The position numbers and the translations under genes are program-made. The notes under the pieces were generated by a model. It had not been told where the DNA came from and did no database searches. It saw only the letters and a list, made by a program, of their open reading frames with translations. DNA of 18,923 nucleotides from assembly GCA_038247995.1 (NCBI GenBank), contig JBBRUG010000083.1, positions 1 to 18,923 on the forward strand, read 5' to 3'. Origin of the DNA: JBBRUG01 sp038247995. Its GTDB lineage: Bacteria; Chloroflexota; Chloroflexia; Chloroflexales; Chloroflexaceae. Of this stretch, positions 6,579 to 14,193 are shown piece by piece. How positions within the stretch are numbered: position 1 is the first letter of the stretch; the number at the start of each line of letters is the position of its first letter.

Positions 6579-7409
6579 ATGATTGCTCATCACACCCCTA
6601 CCAACCAACCCACCACTACCGCGCCGCCCGATCTCCTCAGTGCGATTGCCGCATTTGCCGGCACCCGCTTTACTTCCAGTACCGAAGCATTTCAGGCCTG
6701 CCTCGCAATCCAACTGGCCGGCCTGATCGAGCGCGACATCATGCGCAATGCCGTTCAGCGGGTCGAGCGGGAAACCAGCGAGGATCTGGGCGCTGTGCTT
6801 GCAAGCCTCGACAATCAGGCGCTCCAGGTGCGTGCGATCGTACACGACTGCGTTCGCCGCTGACGAGTATGCGAGGGTATAACGAACTGCTGCGCCGTCG
6901 ATATAGCGGCTGCGGAAACACAGACTATTTCGCTGCTCAACGAGACCTACGCTCCGGATGGCGTTGTCTTGCGCGTGATTGACCTGTGCAGCACCCAGGC
7001 ACGCCTGTATGAGCGGGAATTGGTTACCGACATTTCATCGACGCTCCCACTTGTCGCGGGCGACCCAATGCGCGTTGAGCAGGTATTGATCAACCTGGTA
7101 CACAATGCGCTCAGTTACAGCCGTTCCGGCGCAGTGAGCTTGAGCGTGGCCCAGGATGGCGACCAAATCGCCTACAGCGTAAGCGATAACGGGCCAGGCA
7201 TTCCACTCGCGCAACAGGCCCAGATCTGGCAACCCTACAAACGGTATGGGCAAGGCCCAGGGCTGGGGTTGGGCCTGTACATCGTGCGCCGACTGACTGA
7301 GGCGATGAGCGGCGATGTGCAATTGGAGAGCGCCCCTGGAGCAGGAAGCCGGTTTACCATTCGCCTGCCGTTGCAGAATGAACGCCCACAGCGGGTACAG
7401 TTACCCTAG
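6579..7409 (+). pseudogene. sensor histidine kinase, frameshifted at the H-box and internally deleted
   Basis: The first part (ATG 6579) runs to a TGA at 6861-6863 and ends IVHDCVRR. If a single C is restored at about 6848, the frame continues as IVHDLRSPLTSM followed by RGYNELLRRRYSG, a textbook HisKA phospho-acceptor motif with its histidine at 6843-6845. That second frame decays after about 6925. The original frame then resumes as SLLNETYAPDG and covers an ATPase domain: N-box NLVHNALSYS (7095-7124), G1 DNGPGIP (7185-7205) and G2 GPGLGLGLYIV (about 7257-7289). The spacing from the catalytic His to the N-box Asn is 87 codons, short of the 100 or so usual in the family, so the linker after HisKA is also deleted. 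The ATPase part retains its motifs but has no phospho-acceptor in frame, so it is probably non-functional. No response regulator is adjacent. Confidence 0.85.
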
Positions 7410-7457
7410 AGCACTGCGCAAAATCATCGCGCTTGCTCAACGGTTTTGCGCAGTGCT
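7410..7457. terminator. 14-bp inverted repeat after the kinase remnant
   Basis: AGCACTGCGCAAAA (7410-7423) and TTTTGCGCAGTGCT (7444-7457) are perfect inverted repeats around a 20-base loop, directly after the TAG of the kinase remnant. The A/T ends face the loop, which is not the classical terminator layout, so it could instead be a small dispersed repeat. Confidence 0.6.
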
Positions 7458-7487
7458 AGAGTAGTCCACGTTCGTTATGTCGAGCTA

Positions 7488-7525
7488 TCAGGCCGAAGCA
7501 TTGCAGCAGCAATCCTTCGGCCTGA
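7488..7525 (-). terminator. hairpin terminator downstream of argC
   Basis: TCAGGCCGAAG (7488-7498) and CTTCGGCCTGA (7515-7525) form an 11-bp stem. The inner bases ATTGC/GCAAT add five more pairs after one mismatch, leaving a TGCT loop. It sits 4 bases after the argC stop on the minus strand. There is no clear U-tract. Confidence 0.68.
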
Positions 7526-7529
7526 GCAT

Positions 7530-8525
7530 TTAGCCCAGCGCGGTCGTCTCGGCAAGGCCCAGCATGATGTTCATGTTCTGCACCGCCTGCCCCGAAGCGC
7601 CTTTCATAAGATTATCCAGGGCGCTGACAATGATCGCGCGCCCTGGTTCAACCGGCTGAAGGCCCAGCGCGACCATGTTGGTGCCCACAACATGCTTCAG
7701 TTCGGGCAGACTGCCCTCGGGGAGCAAGCGCACAAACGGCTCAGCGGCGAATACCGCGTAGGCCGCGCGCAACTCGGCGCCGGTCACACCGGGCTTAAGA
7801 TTGACATACACCGTCGATAAGATCCCCTTAAAGACCGGCAGCAGGTGCGGCGAGAAGATCAGATGCAAGCCGGTTTCCTGCTCCATCTCGGCCAGGTGGC
7901 GATGAGTACGCCCGATGTTGTAGGCGCTAAAGTTCTCGTGCGCCTCCCCGAAGTGCGTTTTCAGGCTCAGTGAGCGCCCCGCACCCGACACCCCGGATTT
8001 GCTATCGACAATTGCGCTGTTGTCGGCGATCAGCCCGGCCTGTACCAGCGGCCAGAGCGCCAGAGTCGCCGAAATTGGATAGCACCCTGTATTGGCGACA
8101 AGTCGGGCGTGGCGGATCTGTTCGCGATGCAACTCGGGCAAGCCATACACAGCGGCGGCGAGCAATTCGGGCGCCGGATGCGCTTTACCGCGCCGAGCGG
8201 CGTAATCGTCGGCGTCGTTGAGCCGGAACGTGTCGGAGAAATCGACGACCTTCACATTGGCTTCCAGCGCCGCTTGCACGAGAGGGGGCAATTCGGGCAT
8301 GTTGTGCGGCAAGCACGTAAAGATCAGGTCAACGCTGCGCAGGTCGGCGTCTTCAGTTGCGATCAACGGCTGATCGATCAAGGTCGGAAAGATATCGCTC
8401 AGCCGCTTGCCGGCCGCCGAACGCGCCGTCGCAAAAACGATCTCCACCGCGGGGTGGTGTTGCAAGATCCGAATCAACTCGAAACCGGTGTACCCCGAGG
8501 CGCCATAAATACCGATGCGGGCCAT
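7530..8525 (-). CDS. argC: N-acetyl-gamma-glutamyl-phosphate reductase
   Basis: A 331-residue cytoplasmic enzyme for the third step of arginine biosynthesis: NADPH-dependent reduction of N-acetylglutamyl phosphate to the semialdehyde. The dinucleotide-binding motif GIYGASGYTG is at 5-14. The catalytic cysteine C148 is in VANTGCYP, and the conserved histidine H210 is in GRTHRHLAEMEQ. The C-terminal KGASGQAVQNMNIMLGL is typical of the family, and the length is normal. AGGAGA lies about 6 bases before the ATG. No other arginine-pathway gene is adjacent. The upstream same-strand neighbour is a PEP-synthase regulator 92 bases away, separated by dispersed repeats, so co-transcription is possible but not evident. 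Confidence 0.96.
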   Translation of the reverse strand: MARIGIYGASGYTGFELIRILQHHPAVEIVFATARSAAGKRLSDIFPTLIDQPLIATEDADLRSVDLIFTCLPHNMPELPPLVQAALEANVKVVDFSDTFRLNDADDYAARRGKAHPAPELLAAAVYGLPELHREQIRHARLVANTGCYPISATLALWPLVQAGLIADNSAIVDSKSGVSGAGRSLSLKTHFGEAHENFSAYNIGRTHRHLAEMEQETGLHLIFSPHLLPVFKGILSTVYVNLKPGVTGAELRAAYAVFAAEPFVRLLPEGSLPELKHVVGTNMVALGLQPVEPGRAIIVSALDNLMKGASGQAVQNMNIMLGLAETTALG

Positions 8526-8558
8526 ATGGATCTCCTACTATCTTATCCATGATACCGT

Positions 8559-8619
8559 CGGGCACCCACATGGGGTTGCCCCTACGCCGACCTGCCGCAT
8601 GCCGCCTGCCGCCTGGCCT
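8559..8619. repeat. dispersed CGTAGGGGC hairpin repeat plus CTGCCGC heptamers
   Basis: GGGCA (8559-8563) and TGCCC (8577-8581) bracket a short stem-loop ending in CCCCTACG. The same GCCCCTACG word recurs at 13963-13971 and 14190-14198. It is followed by four 7-bp units, CTGCCGC, ATGCCGC, CTGCCGC and CTGGCCT (8592-8619), which run into the stop codon of the next gene. Confidence 0.65.
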
Positions 8620-9454
8620 ACCCCTGCGGCTTAAACCAACGCGTGATCACGGCGATGATCTCGTCGGCGCTTTCTTCAATCGACTTATCGGTAACGTTGA
8701 GGGTGGTCCAGCCATACTTGCGGTAGAGTCGCCTGGCCCACTCCACCTCCTCGGCGGTGTCTTCGGGGTTCACGTAGCGCGTACCAAGCGACACACCCAT
8801 GCGGCGCTGCCGCCAACGCCGCCGCGCCGTGATCTGTTCGGCATCGACGATCAGCCCGATCACGCGCCGACGATCCACCTTCAGCAGGCCGGACGGCAGA
8901 TCAAGTCCCTGCACGAGCGGAATGTTGGCCACCTTCCAGCCCAGCACAGCCAGATACATACTTAGCGGCGTCTTCCCGACGCGCGAGATGCCGACCAGCA
9001 CGATTTCGGCCTGATCAAGCTCGCTCGTGCGTGCGCCGTCGTCGTGCTGCATGCCGTACTCGATCGCTTCCAGCCGGTCAAAGTGCGCGTGGCGACGATG
9101 CTGATACAGCCCAGGCGTGCCAACCGGCTCACGACCAAGCACGGTTGTCAGGCGCGAGAGCGCGCTGCCCACAAGATCGATCTCGGCGACACCACGTTCG
9201 CGGGCGCGACGCACTAAGTCGCGGCGCAGATCAGGCTCCATCAGGGTATGGAGGATCGTACCGCCACTTGCCGCCGCCTCCTCGATCACCATAATGATCT
9301 GATGGGCATCGCGCACATTGGCGGCAATGATCACCGGAACATTCACATCCGCAAATTGGCTGAGCACCAGCCGCGCCACCTGCTCGCCCACGGCGCCGGC
9401 CCCACCCGACACCACATACAACGGCGGCGCTTCCCACCGGAGATCAGCTGTCAT
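8618..9454 (-). CDS. PEP synthase / pyruvate phosphate dikinase regulatory protein (kinase-phosphorylase)
   Basis: A 278-residue protein of the DUF299/PPSR family. These act as bifunctional ADP-dependent kinase and phosphate-dependent phosphorylase that switch PEP synthase or pyruvate phosphate dikinase off and on. The P-loop-like GISRVGKT is at 155-162 (family form GVSRTSKT), preceded by IEYGMQHDDG at 131-140, another family signature. The frame is open to 9535, but MTADLRWEAPPLYVVSGG fits the family N-terminus and has AAAGG about 7 bases upstream, so ATG 9454 is chosen. The target enzyme is not encoded in the window, so whether it regulates PPDK or PEP synthase is undecided. It is divergent from the hydrolase/cNMP gene. 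Confidence 0.9.
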   Translation of the reverse strand: MTADLRWEAPPLYVVSGGAGAVGEQVARLVLSQFADVNVPVIIAANVRDAHQIIMVIEEAAASGGTILHTLMEPDLRRDLVRRARERGVAEIDLVGSALSRLTTVLGREPVGTPGLYQHRRHAHFDRLEAIEYGMQHDDGARTSELDQAEIVLVGISRVGKTPLSMYLAVLGWKVANIPLVQGLDLPSGLLKVDRRRVIGLIVDAEQITARRRWRQRRMGVSLGTRYVNPEDTAEEVEWARRLYRKYGWTTLNVTDKSIEESADEIIAVITRWFKPQG

Positions 9455-9506
9455 GCTACTGCCTTTCGCAATCCCGAGGCTCTGCAAAGCACGCCTGCTT
9501 ATTAAG

Positions 9507-9526
9507 GAGTATAATACCGCATACTC
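9507..9526 (+). promoter_or_regulatory. candidate -10 (TATAAT) in a small inverted repeat
   Basis: TATAAT at 9510-9515 matches the -10 consensus and lies 34 bases before the hydrolase ATG. GAGTAT and ATACTC form a 6-bp inverted repeat around it (9507-9526), as an operator might. No convincing -35 hexamer is seen at the right distance, so this is tentative. Confidence 0.4.
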
Positions 9527-9549
9527 TTGCCTCATACGAAAGCATCTTT

Positions 9550-10920
9550 ATGGACACCTACCAGATTGATGGGGTCCGGATTTATGCCCGCGAAGAAGGG
9601 CCGCGTCAGGCCCAGGTAGCGCTGCTGATTCACGGCTGGAGTAGTTCGTGGTACGCCCTCTCACCGCTCTTGCCGATCGTTAGCCGGCGCTTTCGTACGC
9701 TGGCCATCGATCTACCCGGCTACGGTAACTCGGAACGCCTACGTAACCGAACAACGATACCGCGCTATGTTGACCTGTTGGCCAAGCTGCTTAATGAGCT
9801 AACCGACAGCCCGGCGGTGCTGATCGGCCACTCGATGGGCGGCATGATCAGCATCAGCCTGGCGTTGCAGTACCCACAATTGGTCGAGCGGATGGTACTG
9901 CTCTGCCCCACTGTCAGTGGCGATCTCTCGTTTTGGATCAACACCGTTGTCTCGCCGATCACGACGATCGAGCGCGTACCGGTGTTTAACAAGGCTCTGG
10001 CTGCGCTGGAGCCCTCAATGGTCTGGATGACCGATTGGTTGATGCGGCCGGCCTCCTTCGCTGAACGCACAACGATCAGTCCGGAAGAGTATCAGCGGCT
10101 GCGCGCCGACGCCCGACGCCCTGGGCAGGGCCGGGTGCGCGCCGAGTGTTTTACGGCCATGCGCCAGCACGATCTGCGTGGCCGGCTGCGTGATCTGGAG
10201 ACGCCGGCGCTGGTGATCTGGGGCGCCGAGGACAACACCGTGCCGCTGCGCGATGCAGGCGTAATTGCCGATGAGTGGCGGAATGTCGATCTGCGCATTG
10301 TGCCCAAAGCCGGCCACTGGCCGCAATTCGAACTGCCCGAGATCACCCGGCGTTATGTGGCCTCCTACCTGGGCCTGCCGGTGGTCACGACGGCGCTCGA
10401 CGACTCGACCAACCCAAGTGAAATTGTTAGCCGGGCCGCCGAGTTTCTCTGCAACTCGGAAGTTGGCTCGGGCCTGACCTACCCGCAACGGGTGCGCCTG
10501 GCTGCCCAATGCCGCAGCCGCGTTTACCAGGCGGGCGATCTGATCGCTGCGGCGAATGAAGAGACGACCGAACTGATCATCGTCCAAGAGGGCGGCGTTG
10601 ATGTCTTGATCCCGCCAACTGATACTGATGATGCTGATAGCGGCCCGCGCCACCTGACGACCGTATTGCCGGGGCAGATCACCGGCGAGATGGCCTTGCT
10701 CGACGGTGGGCGACGGAGCGCCGAACTGCGCGCCGGAGCGGAAGGAGCGCGCATTCTTACCCTACGGCGCGACCGCCTCAAGGCGCTCGTCGAAGACGAC
10801 CCACCGCTTGGGAACGCCGTGATCTGGAATATCGCCGCCTCGTTGGCCTTACGCTTGCGCCTGGCAAACTGGCAGCAGCAGATGTTGATTGATGCGTATC
10901 AAACGCGAACTGATGCTTGA
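9550..10920 (+). CDS. alpha/beta hydrolase fused to a C-terminal cyclic-nucleotide-binding domain
   Basis: A 456-residue two-domain protein. Residues 1-275 are an alpha/beta hydrolase: oxyanion strand LLIHGWSSSW at 25-34, nucleophile S95 in GHSMGG, acid D228 in WGAEDNTVP and H256 in KAGHWPQFELPE, so the triad is complete. Residues about 290-440 form a cyclic-nucleotide-binding (cNMP) domain: VYQAGDLI (325-332), a beta-roll, and the phosphate-binding cassette GEMALLDGGRRSAEL (379-393) with the conserved Glu and Arg-Ser-Ala, then two C-terminal helices. There is no signal peptide, so it is cytoplasmic. The likely reading is an esterase or related hydrolase whose activity responds to cAMP or cGMP; substrate and ligand are not predictable. 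The ATG has only a weak upstream purine run. Confidence 0.9.
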   Translation: MDTYQIDGVRIYAREEGPRQAQVALLIHGWSSSWYALSPLLPIVSRRFRTLAIDLPGYGNSERLRNRTTIPRYVDLLAKLLNELTDSPAVLIGHSMGGMISISLALQYPQLVERMVLLCPTVSGDLSFWINTVVSPITTIERVPVFNKALAALEPSMVWMTDWLMRPASFAERTTISPEEYQRLRADARRPGQGRVRAECFTAMRQHDLRGRLRDLETPALVIWGAEDNTVPLRDAGVIADEWRNVDLRIVPKAGHWPQFELPEITRRYVASYLGLPVVTTALDDSTNPSEIVSRAAEFLCNSEVGSGLTYPQRVRLAAQCRSRVYQAGDLIAAANEETTELIIVQEGGVDVLIPPTDTDDADSGPRHLTTVLPGQITGEMALLDGGRRSAELRAGAEGARILTLRRDRLKALVEDDPPLGNAVIWNIAASLALRLRLANWQQQMLIDAYQTRTDA

Positions 10921-10975
10921 GCGATGAGGAACTGAAGTCAATTGTCCAGCGTTGAATTGTGGGGCTTGTTGACGG

Positions 10976-11812
10976 TCAGATGGCCCGTTGCCGCACACTG
11001 TGCGCCATCCATGCCAGGCCAAAGCAAGCCGTGCAGGCCAGCACAATCGCGGCGCCGGAAGCAACATCGGCGTAGTACGAAGCGTAGAGGCCTACCGTGG
11101 CCGAGAACACGGCAATCAGCGCGGCAATCAGCATCATGCGCGGCAGCCGGTTGGTGAGTAAGCCTGCCGCTGCCGCCGGCGTGATCAGCAACGCGCTGGT
11201 GAGAATTACCCCGACGACCTGAATGCAGGTGACCACTGTGAGGGCCAGTAAAATCAGGAGCAAGAAGCGCAACCCATCGGCGCGCAACCCGACGGCCTCG
11301 GCGTACGTTGGATCGTAGCTGGTTAGTTCGAGTTCTTTGTGAACCAGGAAAAGAGTACAGAGGATCGCCACGCTGATTGCGGCAATCAGCAACAGATCGG
11401 CTGGGCGCACACCAAGAATGTTGCCGAAGAGAATATGGCTCAAGTCGCGGAAGCTGTTCACCCGGCTCATCAGCAGGATGCCGAGCGCAAACATGGCCGT
11501 AAATAAGACGCCGATCGCGGTATCTTCGCGCACCGTGCCGCGCCGCGAAACCCAGCCAATGCCGACCGCCGTGAGCACCCCGGCCACTATCGCGCCGCCA
11601 AAGAGGCTCCAACTGTTGAGGTAGGCGATCACCAGGCCAGGCAGCACCGTGTGGGCCAACGCATCGCCGATAAAGGCCATACGCCGCAACACCACATAGG
11701 CCCCGAGCACAGCGCAAGTGATGCCTACGAGCGTCGCTGCGGCAAAACCCGTGCGCATAAAGGCGTATTGCATCGGCTCCAGCAGCCATGCGATCAGGTC
11801 GAAACGTTCCAC
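10976..11812 (-). CDS. znuB: metal (zinc/manganese) ABC transporter permease, ZnuB/TroC family
   Basis: A 278-residue membrane protein of the ABC-3 family with about seven to eight hydrophobic helices. It forms the channel of a divalent metal importer. The conserved GAYVVLRRMAFIGDALAHTV segment near residues 37-56 and the GVILTSALLITPAAAA coupling region (about 200-215) are typical. The start is GTG at 11812; the resulting N-terminus ERFDLIAWLLEPMQYAFMRTGF aligns with relatives, whereas the next ATG would remove the first segment. The gene follows znuC by 112 bases, a gap holding heptamer repeats. The ATPase and binding protein upstream complete the transporter. Confidence 0.92.
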   Translation of the reverse strand: MERFDLIAWLLEPMQYAFMRTGFAAATLVGITCAVLGAYVVLRRMAFIGDALAHTVLPGLVIAYLNSWSLFGGAIVAGVLTAVGIGWVSRRGTVREDTAIGVLFTAMFALGILLMSRVNSFRDLSHILFGNILGVRPADLLLIAAISVAILCTLFLVHKELELTSYDPTYAEAVGLRADGLRFLLLILLALTVVTCIQVVGVILTSALLITPAAAAGLLTNRLPRMMLIAALIAVFSATVGLYASYYADVASGAAIVLACTACFGLAWMAHSVRQRAI

Positions 11813-11836
11813 GCGAGCCGTTGTCCTTTAATCGAT

Positions 11837-11925
11837 TGGCCGGTCATCCGACGACCAAGAACCATTGACTTCATCCAGCGTTCATCGTCCGTGGTCAGTC
11901 GTCCGTCCTTCGTCCTTCGTCCAAT
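11837..11925. repeat. heptamer array (TCGTCCG / TTCGTCC) between znuC and znuB
   Basis: The clearest units are TCGTCCG, TGGTCAG, TCGTCCG, TCCTTCG and TCCTTCG at 11886-11920, in 7-bp register. TCGTCCG is the reverse complement of the CGGACGA unit that fills 18771-18882. A more decayed stretch with ACGACCA, AGAACCA and TTGACTT precedes it. It separates two genes expected to be co-transcribed. Confidence 0.75.
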
Positions 11926-12665
11926 CAAAATGCCGGCGCCGCAACTGCCTGATCCTGCGTTGCCGCAATCCGCTGCCCATCATCCAGCGCAACAATGTCG
12001 TCGTACTCAGTTTCCAGATGGTCAATATGATGGGTTGCCACCAGCGCGCTTTTGCCGTGCCGCCGCAGATCGTCGAGCACATCGGCAATGATCGCACGGC
12101 TGCGCGCATCGACGGCGCTGAGCGGTTCGTCGAGCAGCAGCAAGTCGGCTTCCTGCACCAGGGCCCGCGCCAGTAATGCGCGTTGCTGCTGGCCACCCGA
12201 GAGCGCACTGATCTGCCGCTCCGCCAACTCGGTCAACCCCAGCCGATCGAGCACGCCAACGACAAGCTGCTTATCGGCAATAGTTGGGCGTCGTAGCCAG
12301 CCAAGATGCACATACCGACCGGCCAACACCAGGCGTTCGACACTCACTGGAAAGCGCCAGTCCACCTCACTGCGCTGCGGCAAATAGGCCACCCGATGAT
12401 GGCATGCACCCACCGGCAACCCGTAGATGCGGATCGTGCCGCTCTGGGGCCGCAATAGCCCGGCGACAGCCTTGAGCAGAGTCGATTTGCCTGAGCCGTT
12501 CGCACCCACCAGAGCTACCCGCGAGCCAACCCCCACCTGGAGATCGACCGCGTGCAACGCCAGTCGCTCACCGCCAGGATAGGCGGCGCTTAGCTTGGTA
12601 ATATCGAGCGCCTGCGCGCCCGGAACGGGATCCGTATGGCGGCGATGGCTGTAAGATAGGTACAT
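11925..12665 (-). CDS. znuC: metal (zinc/manganese) ABC transporter ATP-binding protein
   Basis: A 246-residue ATPase that drives the ZnuB-type permease. Walker A GANGSGKST is at 54-62, the Q-loop in AYLPQRSEVDWRFPVSV at about 97, signature LSGGQ at 155-159, Walker B LLLLDEP at 175-181 and switch H212. The RSEVDWRFPVSV and GRYVHLGWLRRP segments are shared with SitB/MntB/TroB-type Mn/Fe/Zn transporters, so zinc specificity rests on context rather than on this subunit. The start is ATG 12665; no clear ribosome binding site is visible because CAGTCTGA-type repeats occupy the upstream 50 bases. The final residues are encoded next to the heptamer array before znuB. Confidence 0.9.
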   Translation of the reverse strand: MYLSYSHRRHTDPVPGAQALDITKLSAAYPGGERLALHAVDLQVGVGSRVALVGANGSGKSTLLKAVAGLLRPQSGTIRIYGLPVGACHHRVAYLPQRSEVDWRFPVSVERLVLAGRYVHLGWLRRPTIADKQLVVGVLDRLGLTELAERQISALSGGQQQRALLARALVQEADLLLLDEPLSAVDARSRAIIADVLDDLRRHGKSALVATHHIDHLETEYDDIVALDDGQRIAATQDQAVAAPAF

Positions 12666-12669
12666 GGTT

Positions 12670-12714
12670 CAGTCCGCCAGTCTGACAGTCTGACAGTCTG
12701 ACAGTCTGACAGTC
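12670..12714. repeat. octamer tandem repeat CAGTCTGA, 4.6 copies plus one variant
   Basis: One variant unit (CAGTCCGC) is followed by four perfect CAGTCTGA units and CAGTC. It is the same unit as at 1586-1660, 11 kb away, in the same orientation. It lies 5 bases upstream of the znuC start codon and about 60 bases after the znuA stop. Confidence 0.97.
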
Positions 12715-12774
12715 CAACAAGTCGTATTCATTTCAATTGTCATGCTCGCCGCTGTAGCACTCAGTACAGCCCGG

Positions 12775-13857
12775 TCACGCGCTCAGCGCTTGCACGATCA
12801 CGGTCACATTGTAGCGCATCATCTCCAGATAAGTTGCGCCGGGGCTGCCGGGTTCGCCAAGGGCGTCGGTGTAGAGATCTGACGCGAGGGTAACGCCGGC
12901 TTCGTTGGCGATTGTCTCCATGATCTGCAGATTCGCAACGTTCTCGGTAAAGATTGCCGGGACACCGGCTGCACGGATCACCTTAACCAGTTCGGCAATC
13001 GCGCCGGCAGATGGATCGGAGGCTTCGGTCGAGACGCCGAGCGCTGTGCCGATCACCTCAAAGCCGTAGCGCTCGGCGAAGTAACCAAAGGTATCGTGGG
13101 TGGTTACCAGCTTGCGCCGTTCAGCGGGCAATTCGGCGACCTGAGCTTCAATGAAGCCATCAAGTTCGGTCAACTCGGCCATATATGCTTCGGCATTGGC
13201 CGTATATAGCGCCGCATTGGTTGGGTCGGCAGCCATCAGTGCGTCGCGGATCACTTCCACCATGGCCATCACATTGGTCGGGTCGTGCCAGACGTGCGGA
13301 TCATATTCGCCGTGCGCCTCGTCAGCGTGCGCCTCGTCAGCGTGCGCCTCGTCAGCGTGCGCCTCGTCAGCGTGCGCCTCGTCAGCGTGCTCGTCGCTGT
13401 GGCCTTCGCCTTCAAGCAGTGAGGCAATCGTTGAACTGGCGACCACCCGCGTTGCCTGCGAGCCGGAAGCGCTATAAAGCGCGTCGAGCCATTCTTCAAA
13501 CTCCAGGCCGTTTTCAACCAGCAGATCGGCTTCGGCCAGAGCAACACTGTCGCGCGGGGCGGGTTCATAGACGTGCGCATCGCCGCCGGGGCCGACCAGC
13601 GTTACCAGTTCAACATTTTCGCCGGCGATATTGCGCACCAGATCGCCCAGAATGCTGTATGTAGCCACAATGCGCAGCGGCGTCTGATCAGCCGTAGCCG
13701 GGGCCTCGGTCGGTGCGACAACCGTTGGCGCTACCGCCACCGGTTCGGTCGCCGCCGCTGTCGGTTGAACGGCGGGAGCGCTGCCACAAGCAGCGATAAA
13801 TGTAAGTCCAATGAACAAACAAAATCCAGCAAGGCGCCGACGAATACGAAAGATCAT
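12775..13857 (-). CDS. znuA: zinc ABC transporter substrate-binding lipoprotein, ZnuA family
   Basis: A 360-residue cluster A-I metal-binding protein. Residues 1-23 form a lipoprotein signal (positively charged start, hydrophobic core, IAAC) with lipidated C24, followed by an Ala/Pro/Thr/Val-rich linker to about 58. Expected metal ligands are H95 (GGDAHVYEP), H188 (DPHVWHDP), H254 (TTHDTFGYF) and D327 (ASDLYTD). Between them lies a His/Asp/Glu-rich loop at 153-182 made of HADEA repeats, a feature of zinc-specific members. AAAGGAAAG lies about 12 bases before the ATG. It is the first gene of a znuA-C-B unit on the minus strand, near a Fur-family regulator and a COG0523 GTPase, which supports zinc over manganese. 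Confidence 0.93.
   Translation of the reverse strand: MIFRIRRRLAGFCLFIGLTFIAACGSAPAVQPTAAATEPVAVAPTVVAPTEAPATADQTPLRIVATYSILGDLVRNIAGENVELVTLVGPGGDAHVYEPAPRDSVALAEADLLVENGLEFEEWLDALYSASGSQATRVVASSTIASLLEGEGHSDEHADEAHADEAHADEAHADEAHADEAHGEYDPHVWHDPTNVMAMVEVIRDALMAADPTNAALYTANAEAYMAELTELDGFIEAQVAELPAERRKLVTTHDTFGYFAERYGFEVIGTALGVSTEASDPSAGAIAELVKVIRAAGVPAIFTENVANLQIMETIANEAGVTLASDLYTDALGEPGSPGATYLEMMRYNVTVIVQALSA
13311..13390. repeat. 15-bp in-frame tandem repeat encoding HADEA, 5 exact copies
   Basis: The 15-bp unit CGTGCGCCTCGTCAG occurs five times without a mismatch from 13311 to 13385, then starts a sixth (CGTGC). On the minus strand it encodes the pentapeptide HADEA repeated in the metal-binding loop of ZnuA. 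The repeat keeps the reading frame. Confidence 0.97.
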
Positions 13858-13906
13858 GATCGAGGACTTTCCTTTCCAAATTACTATGCTGTACGCCTAT
13901 CTGCAA

Positions 13907-13926
13907 GGGCGCGTCGCGATGCGCCC
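13907..13926. repeat. short dispersed hairpin upstream of znuA
   Basis: GGGCGC and GCGCCC pair around an 8-base loop, followed by CCCTG and, 40 bases on, the GCCCCTACG word that recurs elsewhere in the window. It lies about 50 bases upstream of the znuA start, outside any gene. Confidence 0.6.
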
Positions 13927-13968
13927 CTGTGCCGACATAAATCCGCGTCACGGCGCGCCCCTGCCCCT

Positions 13969-14180
13969 ACGGATCACGTTAAGGAGCCGCGCCAGCCCGC
14001 ACCCCAAACCCCGCTCCCTGAGCGGGAGAGGGGCTCCCGAGCGCATCAGGACGAGGAATCTGCGGCTGCTCCCCCTGCTCCACGCAGATGGAGCAGGGGG
14101 TTGGGGGATGAGGCGTTTCGGGCATTGGGACGCGATCCGCGTATGTTCGGGCAGAAGCGTTATCGCTTAACGTGATCCGT
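13969..14180. mobile_element. 212-bp MITE-like element with 14-bp terminal inverted repeats
   Basis: ACGGATCACGTTAA at 13969-13982 and its exact reverse complement at 14167-14180 bound 212 bases with no coding sequence. Inside are two strong hairpins: CCCGCTC/GAGCGGG at 14010-14026 and an 11-bp stem CCCCCTGCTCC/GGAGCAGGGGG at 14071-14100. A 15-bp direct repeat (GCCCCTGCCCCTACG) occurs at 13957-13971 and 14184-14198, overlapping the left inverted end by three bases, so it is not a clean target duplication. It fills most of the 336-base gap between znuA and the GTPase gene. A non-autonomous element or a dispersed structural repeat would both fit; no transposase is present. Confidence 0.6.
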
Positions 14181-14193
14181 ATGGCCCCTGCCC

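Noticed and set aside
10015..10653. Antisense frame of 212 residues over the hydrolase/cNMP gene
   Set aside because: The plus strand has complete catalytic and ligand motifs; the antisense product resembles no family.
10938..11789. 283-residue minus-strand frame overlapping znuB
   Set aside because: It is the out-of-frame shadow of the membrane protein; the 10976-11812 frame has the conserved ABC-3 motifs and hydrophobic helices.
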